A stretch of 64,000 nt of DNA from Gammaproteobacteria bacterium (GTDB taxonomy: Bacteria; Pseudomonadota; Gammaproteobacteria; Steroidobacterales; Steroidobacteraceae): the NCBI GenBank assembly GCA_027452045.1, contig DAIDHH010000027.1, positions 32,317 to 96,316 on the forward strand. Reading direction: 5' to 3'. The notes under the pieces were generated by a model. The model was not told the origin of the DNA and did no database searches. It worked only from the letters and a program-made list of their open reading frames with translations. A program made the position numbers and the translations under genes. Position 1 is the stretch's first letter, and every line of letters begins with the position of its first letter. Below, piece by piece: positions 31,107-38,681 of this stretch.

Positions 31107-31121
31107 GCACTATTGAAGTGC
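31107..31121. promoter_or_regulatory. Candidate NtrC site in the nirB/nasT divergent intergenic region
   Basis: GCACT-ATTGA-AGTGC perfect dyad, between the two divergent sigma-54 promoters. Confidence 0.6.
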
Positions 31122-31201
31122 GGGATCGCTCCGGCGGCGCGCCGCTCCTTGAGGCCGAATTCCCCGCTACCTGCAGCCGCGCGCCGCCGCCAACGGCGCC
31201 A

Positions 31202-31217
31202 TGGCACGACCGTTGCA
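31202..31217 (+). promoter_or_regulatory. Sigma-54 promoter for nasT-nasS
   Basis: TGGCACGACCGTTGCA; full match to TGGCACGNNNNTTGCW; about 57 bp upstream of nasT ATG. Confidence 0.85.
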
Positions 31218-31274
31218 CTCGCTCCGGATCATGAACGTCATCGCGCAAGATCGCGCCTTCAGCCACAGCGCCGC

Positions 31275-31862
31275 ATGAGTGAGCCGGAGCTGCGCATTGT
31301 GCTCGTGGATCAGAACGTTACGCGGGCCTCGATCCTCGAGGAAGGCCTGCGGGAGGCCGGCTGCACGGAGGTCGTGGTGGTCCGGGACATGCAGAATTTG
31401 CTGCGCCGCATCGTGGACGAGGATCCGGACGTCATATTCATCGACCTGGAAAATCCCAACCGCGACGTGCTCGAGCAGATGTTCCAGGTCTCCCGCTGTG
31501 TGCGCCGGCCGGTGGCGATGTTCGTCGATCACTCCGATACCGCCATGATCCGGGCGGCCGTCGAGGCCGGTGTCGGCGCCTATGTCGTCGATGGACTCAG
31601 GAAGGAGCGCGTCAAGGCAATCCTCGACATGGCGGTGACCCGCTTCAACGCCTTCAGCGAGCTGCGCGAGGAGCTCGACCGCGCCCGGCAGGCGCTCGAT
31701 GAGCGCAAGGTGATCGAGCGCGCCAAGGGGCTGCTCATGAAGCACAAGGGCCTCAGCGAGGAAACCGCATACGGCCTGATGCGCAAGGCGGCGATGAACG
31801 AGGGCAAGCGGATCGTGGAGGTCGCGCGCGCACTGGTGACCGCACTGGATCTTCTGACATGA
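31275..31862 (+). CDS. nasT: ANTAR-domain response regulator, NasT-like antiterminator
   Basis: REC-like ELRIVLVDQNVTRASILEEGLREAG..., C-term ANTAR ERKVIERAKGLLMKHKGLSEETAYGLMRKAAMNEGKRIVEVARALV. Confidence 0.93.
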   Translation: MSEPELRIVLVDQNVTRASILEEGLREAGCTEVVVVRDMQNLLRRIVDEDPDVIFIDLENPNRDVLEQMFQVSRCVRRPVAMFVDHSDTAMIRAAVEAGVGAYVVDGLRKERVKAILDMAVTRFNAFSELREELDRARQALDERKVIERAKGLLMKHKGLSEETAYGLMRKAAMNEGKRIVEVARALVTALDLLT

Positions 31863-33013
31863 GCAAACTGATCATCGGCTTCATCCCGCTCACCGATTGC
31901 GCGCCGCTCGTGGTCGCCGCCGAGCAGGGATTCGCCGCCGAGCAGGGGCTCGAGCTCACCCTCGTGCGCGAGACCTCCTGGGCCAACATCCGCGACCGCA
32001 TCATCGTCGGCCATTTCGACGCGGCGCACATGCTCGGGCCCATGGTCGTGGCCTCGACCCTCGGGATCGGGCACATCAGGGCATCGCTCATCGCTCCTTG
32101 CGCCCTCGGCCTCGGCGGCAATGCGATCACCGTCTCCCTGCCGCTCTGGGAGCGGATGCGCCGCGAGGGCGCTGCGGCCGACAGCCATCCGGCGATTCAC
32201 GGCAGGGCGTTGAAAAGAGTGGTTGAAGCACGCGCGCGTGACGGACTGGCGCCGCTCACCCTGGCCATGGTGTATCCCTTCTCCTGCCACAACTACGAGC
32301 TGCGCTACTGGCTCGCCTCCGCCGCGGTGGATCCCGACCGGGACCTGCGCCTGGTGGTGATACCACCGCCCTTGCTGGTCGATGCCATGCGGACCGGCCA
32401 GATCGACGGTTTCTGCGTCGGTGAGCCGTGGAACAGCGTTGCCGTCGACTGCGGAGTCGGAGCGATCATCACCTCCACCGCGGCGATCTGGCCGCTCAGC
32501 CCGGAGAAGGTTCTCGGATGCCGCGCCCAATGGGCTGCCGACCATCCGCAGGAGCTGGCCGCTCTGATCCGCGCTCTCTACCGGGCCGCTCTGTGGTGCG
32601 AGCGTCCGGAGAATCACGCGCCGCTGGCCGCTCTGCTGGCCGACCCCTGCTATGTGGGTGTCGCGCAGGAACTCATTCTGCGCTCTCTCGACGGGCGGCT
32701 GAAGCTCAATCCCGACTCGCAGGCGGTGCATATCCCGAACTTCTACCTGCCGGCGCGCCGCTCGGCGACCTTTCCATGGGTCAGCCACGCGCAATGGTTC
32801 TACACGCAGATGCTCAGGTGGCGGCAGGTGCAACCCCGCCCGGGGCAGCTGGCCGAGGCCGGCGCCTCGTATCGACCCGACCTGTACCGGCTGGCGCTCG
32901 CGCCGTTGGGCGTCGAAGCGCCTCTGGATGACATCAGGGCCGAGAGGTTTTTCGACGACACGAAATTCGATCCGGTCGACATCGAGAGCCAACTCGGCGA
33001 GCCACGATCATGA
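31859..33013 (+). CDS. nasS: NasS-like nitrate-sensing periplasmic-binding-fold protein (NrtA/CmpA family, no signal peptide evident)
   Basis: IIGFIPLTDCAPLVVAAEQGFAAEQGLELTLVRETSWANIRDRIIVGHFDAAHMLGPMV; ATGA overlap with nasT. Confidence 0.92.
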   Translation: MSKLIIGFIPLTDCAPLVVAAEQGFAAEQGLELTLVRETSWANIRDRIIVGHFDAAHMLGPMVVASTLGIGHIRASLIAPCALGLGGNAITVSLPLWERMRREGAAADSHPAIHGRALKRVVEARARDGLAPLTLAMVYPFSCHNYELRYWLASAAVDPDRDLRLVVIPPPLLVDAMRTGQIDGFCVGEPWNSVAVDCGVGAIITSTAAIWPLSPEKVLGCRAQWAADHPQELAALIRALYRAALWCERPENHAPLAALLADPCYVGVAQELILRSLDGRLKLNPDSQAVHIPNFYLPARRSATFPWVSHAQWFYTQMLRWRQVQPRPGQLAEAGASYRPDLYRLALAPLGVEAPLDDIRAERFFDDTKFDPVDIESQLGEPRS

Positions 33014-33072
33014 CTCGCCATCGTCTTCGTGTCCGCATGTCGCCCGGCGCCGATGCGGCCGGCCACGCGGTT

Positions 33073-33087
33073 GCACGATGTTGGAGC
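33073..33087. promoter_or_regulatory. Weak NtrC-like site upstream of porin promoter
   Basis: GCACG-ATGTT-GGAGC, 8 of 10 consensus arm positions (GCACC-N5-GGTGC). Confidence 0.3.
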
Positions 33088-33196
33088 GCAAGCCGCTGCG
33101 CACCGCCGCGACAGATGACGCGCCACGAGGGAGCGAGGCGCCGCCACGGCCCGCGCGCACGAGCGTTTGCGCGCGGCGCTGCCGCGCCGATGGAAC

Positions 33197-33212
33197 TGGC
33201 ACAACGCTTGCA
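33197..33212 (+). promoter_or_regulatory. Sigma-54 promoter for porin gene
   Basis: TGGCACAACGCTTGCA; one mismatch to TGGCACGNNNNTTGCW. Confidence 0.8.
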
Positions 33213-33227
33213 CGGAGCTCTTCCGAA

Positions 33228-33247
33228 CTGACCCAACAGAGGGTCAG
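33228..33247 (+). promoter_or_regulatory. Leader hairpin with 6-nt loop upstream of porin attenuator (candidate NasT target)
   Basis: CTGACCC-AACAGA-GGGTCAG, starting about 5 nt after the predicted +1. Confidence 0.6.
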
Positions 33248-33302
33248 GAAGCCTGCGATTCAGCTCCGCGCACGCGGAAGGTGATATCCAGGCTTCTCAG
33301 CA

Positions 33303-33361
33303 AAGCCGCTGACCGGCGCCCGCAATCCTGCGGCGCGTGCCGGTCCGCGGCTTCTTATTTT
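33303..33361 (+). terminator. Intrinsic terminator (attenuator) in porin leader
   Basis: AAGCCGC-T-GACCGGC-GC-CCGCA-ATCC-TGCGG-CGCGT-GCCGGTC-C-GCGGCTT-CTTATTTT, directly before RBS and ATG 33378. Confidence 0.85.
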
Positions 33362-33377
33362 GGGAGAACGTTCCATC

Positions 33378-34616
33378 ATGACCTGTAGAGCATCGAAGTC
33401 CGTCCGCGGCGGCGTGGCCTGCGCGATATTCGTCCTGTGTGCGCGCGGTGCGAGCGCCGATCAGGGGCTCACGCCGATCTTGAGTGCGCTCGCGAGCGCC
33501 ACTCCCCTCGTGAACCTGCGGCTGAGGTCCGAGACTGTCGGGCAGGATGGCTTCGCCCAGGACGCCCGGGCGCTCACCGTGCGCGGCAGGCTTGGCTTCA
33601 AGAGCGCAGCGGCGTGGCATACGAAACTTCTCGCCGAGGCCAATCTCAACTGGCCGCTCGATACCGGCTACAACAGCACCACCAACGGCCACACCGGCTA
33701 TCCGGTGGTCGCGGACCCCGAGGACTACGCCCTCGATCGGCTCGAGATCACCAATGACTCGCTTCCCGAAACCGTGCTCACCGTGGGCCGTCAGCGTCTC
33801 AACCTCGACGATCAGCGCTTCATCGGCTCGGTCGGCTTTCGCCAGAACGAGCAGACCTTCGATGCGGCAAGCATCGTCAACACTTCCTTCCGCGGCCTGA
33901 AGCTCGATTTCACCTATCTCGATCGGGTCAACCGAGTGTTCGGCGCCGCATCGCCCGTCGGCCACTTCACCGGATCGAGCTACCTCGCGCACGTGGCCTG
34001 CCAGACCCCCTTCGGCACGCTGATCGGCTTCGGCTATTGGCTCGCGTTCAAGCAGGATCACCCCGACTCGACGCGCACCCTGGGCGCCCGGTTCGCCGGG
34101 GCACGAAGATTCGGCGCGGTGCGGCTGCATTACAGCGCCACCTACGCGCACCAGGATCCCTACGCGGACAATGCCCTGCGCTTCAGCGACGACTATTACG
34201 CGGGCGAGCTCAACGCCACCTACGCCCACCTGAGCGCCGGCGCCGGCGTGGAAGTGATGGGGGGCGATGGGCGCAAGGGCTTTACCACTCCGCTCGCCAC
34301 GCTGCACAAGTTCGACGGCTGGGCGGATGAGTTCCTCGCCACCCCGCCGAACGGGATCGAGGACCGCTACGGGTCCCTCGGCTACGCGCTGCCCCGGGTC
34401 GCATTCCTTAAGGTGCTCGCCGCGACCGCGGTCTACCACGACTTCCGCTCCGCCAGATTGGGCATCCACTATGGCAAGGAGACCGACCTGCAGCTGCTTG
34501 GCACCTGGCACCACCTCACCGGCATCATCGCTTTCGCCGATTACGCCCGCGATCACTTCGCCGCCAATACCAAGAAGCTCTGGGTCGAGGTCGACTATGC
34601 GCTGAACGGGGGATGA
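33378..34616 (+). CDS. Outer-membrane beta-barrel porin, alginate-export-family-like
   Basis: Signal peptide; LVNLRLRSETVGQDGFAQDARALTVRGRLGFKSAAAWHTKLLAEANL..., LTVGRQRLNLDDQRFIGSVGFRQNEQTFDA. Confidence 0.82.
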   Translation: MTCRASKSVRGGVACAIFVLCARGASADQGLTPILSALASATPLVNLRLRSETVGQDGFAQDARALTVRGRLGFKSAAAWHTKLLAEANLNWPLDTGYNSTTNGHTGYPVVADPEDYALDRLEITNDSLPETVLTVGRQRLNLDDQRFIGSVGFRQNEQTFDAASIVNTSFRGLKLDFTYLDRVNRVFGAASPVGHFTGSSYLAHVACQTPFGTLIGFGYWLAFKQDHPDSTRTLGARFAGARRFGAVRLHYSATYAHQDPYADNALRFSDDYYAGELNATYAHLSAGAGVEVMGGDGRKGFTTPLATLHKFDGWADEFLATPPNGIEDRYGSLGYALPRVAFLKVLAATAVYHDFRSARLGIHYGKETDLQLLGTWHHLTGIIAFADYARDHFAANTKKLWVEVDYALNGG

Positions 34617-34682
34617 GAAATCTGCGTGGCCATTGCGCTTTGCGAACAATGCCGTCTGAGGCGGTGCTGATATCATCCACAA

Positions 34683-35294
34683 GTGGCCGCCACTTTCGAC
34701 TACATCATCGTCGGGGCCGGGTCCGCAGGCTGTGTGCTTGCCAACCGGCTGAGCGCGGATCCGGCGCTCAAGGTGCTGTTGCTCGAGGCGGGTGGTCGGG
34801 ACGATTCCTTCCTCATCGGCATGCCGGCCGGAATCGGCCGGCTGATCACCCCCGATGTCAACTGGCTGTATCAGACAGAGCCGCAGGCGCTGTTGCGGGA
34901 TCGGCGCATGTTCTGGCCGCGCGGCAAGACGCTCGGCGGATCGAGCTCCATCAACGCGATGGTCCATATCCGCGGTCAGCGGCAGGACTACGATCACTGG
35001 CGAGAGCTCGGAAATCCCGGCTGGGGATTCGAGGAGGTCCTGCCGTACTTCCGCCGCTCGGAGAACAACGAGACCATCGACGGCGAGCTTCACGGCCGGG
35101 GCGGCCCGCTCAATGTCTGCGAGCGGCGCTATACCAACCCCTTGAGCCGGGTATTCGTCGACGCCGCCGCGGCGGCCAACGCGCCGCCCATGCGAATCAA
35201 CCGGGTGGTACCGTGCGCGGGTGGCGGCAACGGGACATCGATGGCGGGCAAGCGGCTACGGCGTCTGTCCCGGACTGACACCACCGGCACATGA
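34683..35294 (+). pseudogene. GMC family oxidoreductase, N-terminal fragment (truncated)
   Basis: FDYIIVGAGSAGCVLANRLSADPALKVLLLEAGGRD...WPRGKTLGGSSSINAMVHIRGQRQDYDHW; only 203 aa and lacks the C-terminal GMC domain. Confidence 0.65.
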
Positions 35295-35313
35295 GGGCAC
35301 AGGCTGATACATC

Positions 35314-36345
35314 ATGCGGTTCGACTATCTGGTGTGCATCGGGACATTCGAGCCGTTCCACAACGGCCATCAGGTGCTGATCGACCGGGCGCTCTCTATG
35401 GCCCGCAAGGTGATCGTCCTGGTGGGCTCGGCGGACACGCCGCGCACCACGCGCCATCCGTGGAGCGCCGTGGAACGGGCTGCGATGATCCATGCGGCCT
35501 TCGGACAAGCGGACTCCCGGCTTCTGATCCGGCCGCTGCGCGATTACCTTTACAACGAGGCGCGCTGGGCCGCGCACGTCCAACGCATCGTCTCAGAGAC
35601 GATCCAGTGCGATGGCGGAGGCCGGCACGTCGGGGCCATCGGCCACGCGCAGGACACCGCCAGCGGCTACCTGCGCATGTTCCCGCAGTGGGAATGCGTA
35701 CCCTCGCCGAGCGTCGAGGGGATATCCGCGGCCGATCTGCGCGAGCATCTCTTCAGCGGCGCCATGGGCGATGCGGGCAAGGACTCGCTGCTCGAGGCCG
35801 CGGTGCCGGAAGCGGTCGTGCCGTTGCTGCGCAGTTTTCGCAATGGACCGCATTTCTCCGAGCTGCTTCGGGAGTACCACTTTTTCAAGGACTACCGCGA
35901 GGCCTGGGCGCGGGCGCCGTTTCCGCCGACCTTCGTCACGGCCGATGCCGTGGTGATTCACTCCGGGCACGTGCTGCTGGTGCGCCGCAAGCATGAGCCG
36001 GGCAAGGGCCTGTGGGCCTTCCCCGGCGGATTCGTCGATGTCGCGGAAACGATCGACGAGGCGGTCATCCGGGAGCTGCGCGAAGAGACCGGAATACCCC
36101 TTCCCACCGATGCGCTTCGCCTGGCCACCCGGCACAAACAGGTCTTCGACCATCCCGAGCGATCGCTGCGCGGCCGCACCATCACGCATGCCTACCACTT
36201 CGATTTCCCACGCGGCGATCTGCCGCCGGTGAAGGGCGCCGACGATGCCGAGCAGGCTCGCTGGGTTCCCCTCGGCGAGGCACTGCAGATGCAGGCTCAG
36301 TTCTTCGACGACCACTTTCACATCCTCGAGCTGTTCGTCGGCTGA
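35314..36345 (+). CDS. Bifunctional nicotinamide-nucleotide adenylyltransferase / Nudix hydrolase
   Basis: YLVCIGTFEPFHNGHQVLIDRAL (NMNAT) and Nudix box GGFVDVAETIDEAVIRELREETG. Confidence 0.92.
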   Translation: MRFDYLVCIGTFEPFHNGHQVLIDRALSMARKVIVLVGSADTPRTTRHPWSAVERAAMIHAAFGQADSRLLIRPLRDYLYNEARWAAHVQRIVSETIQCDGGGRHVGAIGHAQDTASGYLRMFPQWECVPSPSVEGISAADLREHLFSGAMGDAGKDSLLEAAVPEAVVPLLRSFRNGPHFSELLREYHFFKDYREAWARAPFPPTFVTADAVVIHSGHVLLVRRKHEPGKGLWAFPGGFVDVAETIDEAVIRELREETGIPLPTDALRLATRHKQVFDHPERSLRGRTITHAYHFDFPRGDLPPVKGADDAEQARWVPLGEALQMQAQFFDDHFHILELFVG

Positions 36346-36384
36346 GGCGATGCGAATCCCTGCGCAGTGGGTAATATCTCACCC

Positions 36385-37206
36385 ATGCGCACTCAGCCCC
36401 TTGCCGGCCGCACCATCGCGGTTCCCGAAACCCGGGAGGTGGAGGTTTTCGCCGGGCTGCTCGAGCGGCGCGGGGCGCGGGTCATCCGCTGCCCCATGGT
36501 GGCGATCCGTGACGCACCCGATCCCGCGCCCGTGCTCAACTGGAGCCGGCAAGTCGCCGAGGGCGGTTTCGATGACCTCATCCTGCTCACGGGAGAGGGC
36601 CTGCGGCGCATACTCTCCTGCATCGATCGTCACGAGCCGCTCCTGCGCCCGGCTTTCCTCGACGCCTTGTCCCGAGTCCGCAAGATCACCCGGGGTCCCA
36701 AACCGGCCAAGGTCCTGCGTGAGCTGGGGATGACCTCGGACATTGCGGCCGAGCGGGCCACCACCGACGGCCTGGTCGCGATGCTGCGCACGCATGACCT
36801 GAACGGCCATCGCATCGGCGTACAGCTCTACGGCGACGAGCCCAATCGCCCGCTGGTGGCATTCCTGGAAGGCGCCGGTGCGACGGTGTGCACCGTGGCG
36901 CCGTATGTCTACGCGGATGCAGCGGAGAATCAGGCCGTGCTCGAGCTGCTCGCGCAGCTGCGCTCGGGCGAAGTCGACGCCATCGCCTTCACCAGCTCCA
37001 CCCAGATCGCGCGGTTGATCGCCGTCGCCTCCGAAGACATCGTCCGCGCCGCGCTGGCCCGCACGCTGGTTGCGGCAGTCGGACCGGTCGTCGCCGACAC
37101 ATTGAGCCGCCACGGCATCACCCCTCGGCTCATGCCGGAGGAATCGTTCCATTTGAAGCCGCTCACGGCCGCTCTGGAGGAGGCGCTCGGCGCCTCCTCC
37201 AGCTAA
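36385..37206 (+). CDS. Uroporphyrinogen-III synthase family protein
   Basis: GRTIAVPETREVEVFAGLLERRGARVIRCPMVAI...DAIAFTSSTQIARLIAVA...AAVGPVVADTLSRHGITPRLMPEE. Confidence 0.88.
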   Translation: MRTQPLAGRTIAVPETREVEVFAGLLERRGARVIRCPMVAIRDAPDPAPVLNWSRQVAEGGFDDLILLTGEGLRRILSCIDRHEPLLRPAFLDALSRVRKITRGPKPAKVLRELGMTSDIAAERATTDGLVAMLRTHDLNGHRIGVQLYGDEPNRPLVAFLEGAGATVCTVAPYVYADAAENQAVLELLAQLRSGEVDAIAFTSSTQIARLIAVASEDIVRAALARTLVAAVGPVVADTLSRHGITPRLMPEESFHLKPLTAALEEALGASSS

Positions 37207-38549
37207 CCCATGCCGCGCACGGTGCGCTTTCTGAGAGTGTCCAGGCAGTGCTCGGCGAGCTGGCGGAACGAGCCACTCACCTGCGCATTGTCCGCGAGCA
37301 GCGCCCAGTACCGTTCGGCCAGGGTTCGCGCGCGCGACCACACGGACAGCAGAAGCGCCGTTGGCAGCGCAGGCTCATAGGTGCGCTCGATGAGCTGCTC
37401 ATGCTGTGGAGCGAACCCCATCGGTAGCATGTCGTAGATCGGCGCGAGCTCGAACGGTCCTTCGTACCGGTCGAACAGCGTGATGTTGCCGAAATGGCGG
37501 TCGGTGTTTGCGATGAGCAGAGCGAAGCTCTCGATGAGGCGGATCCGCTCGGCATCCTCTGAGCGAAGCAGATGGTCGGCCTCCAGACGCCGCGCGCACT
37601 CGCCCCAGCTATCGAGCCTGGCGTAGCGCGACAGGTCGATGGCGTATAGCGAGACGGCGCCCCGGCGCCCCTCCGCGCCGACACGATCGAAGCGCTCCAC
37701 CTCGAGGTAGGCCCGATCTTCAAAGAAAAAGAGTCTTGAGCGGCAGGAGGGCAAGCCTTCGCTCGCAAGCAGCTCGTGCGCCAGATGCTCGCACGCCAGC
37801 AGATCTGCCCAACGTTGCCCGACCGCGCTCGTGCGCGGCGGGGAGAATTTCACCAGGACGTGCGTACGGCGCTCGCCTTCATCGACCCGCGCGAGAAATT
37901 TCGGCTGTTCGCCCTGAGCCGATGATCCCGCCGGGGATCCCGCCATGGCGGCCGCTGCGCAAGCGCCATAGCGGCCGGCCCGCTCGGATGCGCCGATGAT
38001 CACCGCGCCCTGGGAGGCCCCCACGAATCGCTCGACCGACTCTTCCCCGATCACCAGGTCTCCGATGTTGTCCGGTGAGCGTCGAATGAGATACGAGAGA
38101 AAGTGCTCGTCGGTCCAATCGAGGATACGCGGCGGCAGGGCAAGCTCGGGAAAGGCGGAGGGGACGGTACGACCGAGGAAGCCGCCAGGGCGGGCGTCCT
38201 CGAGAAAGTAAGGAATTCCTTCGGTGAGTCCCCGGATGCGCAGCGGACCGGCAGGGGCGTAGTAGCGATTGCGTTCGATCGCGTGCAGGCTCCCGATCTC
38301 GCTCAGCCGTCCTTCTTCATCGACACGAAACAGCGGCCAGGCGGCGCCAATGCCATCGATCGTACGGGCGAGTCCGTAGCGCGCACCCCGGGTGGTGCCC
38401 ATCCGGACAACGCGCCCTTCCCGCCGAAGGCTGGAGATCGCCCTGGACAGTGTGGGCTGGGAAATGTCCAGCGCACGGGTGAGCTCGGCGGCACTGGCAG
38501 GCCCCCTGGAGAGCTCCTCGCTTAGTCTCGGCAGAATGGGTGCCCGCAT
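37203..38549 (-). CDS. HipA-family kinase, YjjJ-like, with N-terminal winged-helix domain
   Basis: N-term LTRALDISQPTLSRAISSLRREGRVVR; EQPKFLARV; ANTDRHFGNITLFD; APIYDMLPMGF. Confidence 0.88.
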   Translation of the reverse strand: MRAPILPRLSEELSRGPASAAELTRALDISQPTLSRAISSLRREGRVVRMGTTRGARYGLARTIDGIGAAWPLFRVDEEGRLSEIGSLHAIERNRYYAPAGPLRIRGLTEGIPYFLEDARPGGFLGRTVPSAFPELALPPRILDWTDEHFLSYLIRRSPDNIGDLVIGEESVERFVGASQGAVIIGASERAGRYGACAAAAMAGSPAGSSAQGEQPKFLARVDEGERRTHVLVKFSPPRTSAVGQRWADLLACEHLAHELLASEGLPSCRSRLFFFEDRAYLEVERFDRVGAEGRRGAVSLYAIDLSRYARLDSWGECARRLEADHLLRSEDAERIRLIESFALLIANTDRHFGNITLFDRYEGPFELAPIYDMLPMGFAPQHEQLIERTYEPALPTALLLSVWSRARTLAERYWALLADNAQVSGSFRQLAEHCLDTLRKRTVRGMG

Positions 38550-38552
38550 GAA

Positions 38553-38574
38553 TAGATATTAGCATGAATATCTA
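38553..38574. promoter_or_regulatory. Palindromic operator candidate abutting the hipA-like start codon
   Basis: TAGATATT-AGCATG-AATATCTA (8-bp perfect arms) within an AT-rich segment 4 bp from the start codon. Confidence 0.6.
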
Positions 38575-38681
38575 AATTTATTAATTCACTTATTATCAAT
38601 AGGTTAAGACACTCCAAAGGCGTAATGAGAATATATAAAATACGAGGAAGGCCCGTTCCGCCGCCCTCGCCTTCGCGCCGC

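Noticed and set aside
33297-35093. 598-aa minus-strand ORF
   Set aside because: Antisense to the porin and GMC genes, which carry clear family motifs; shadow ORF.
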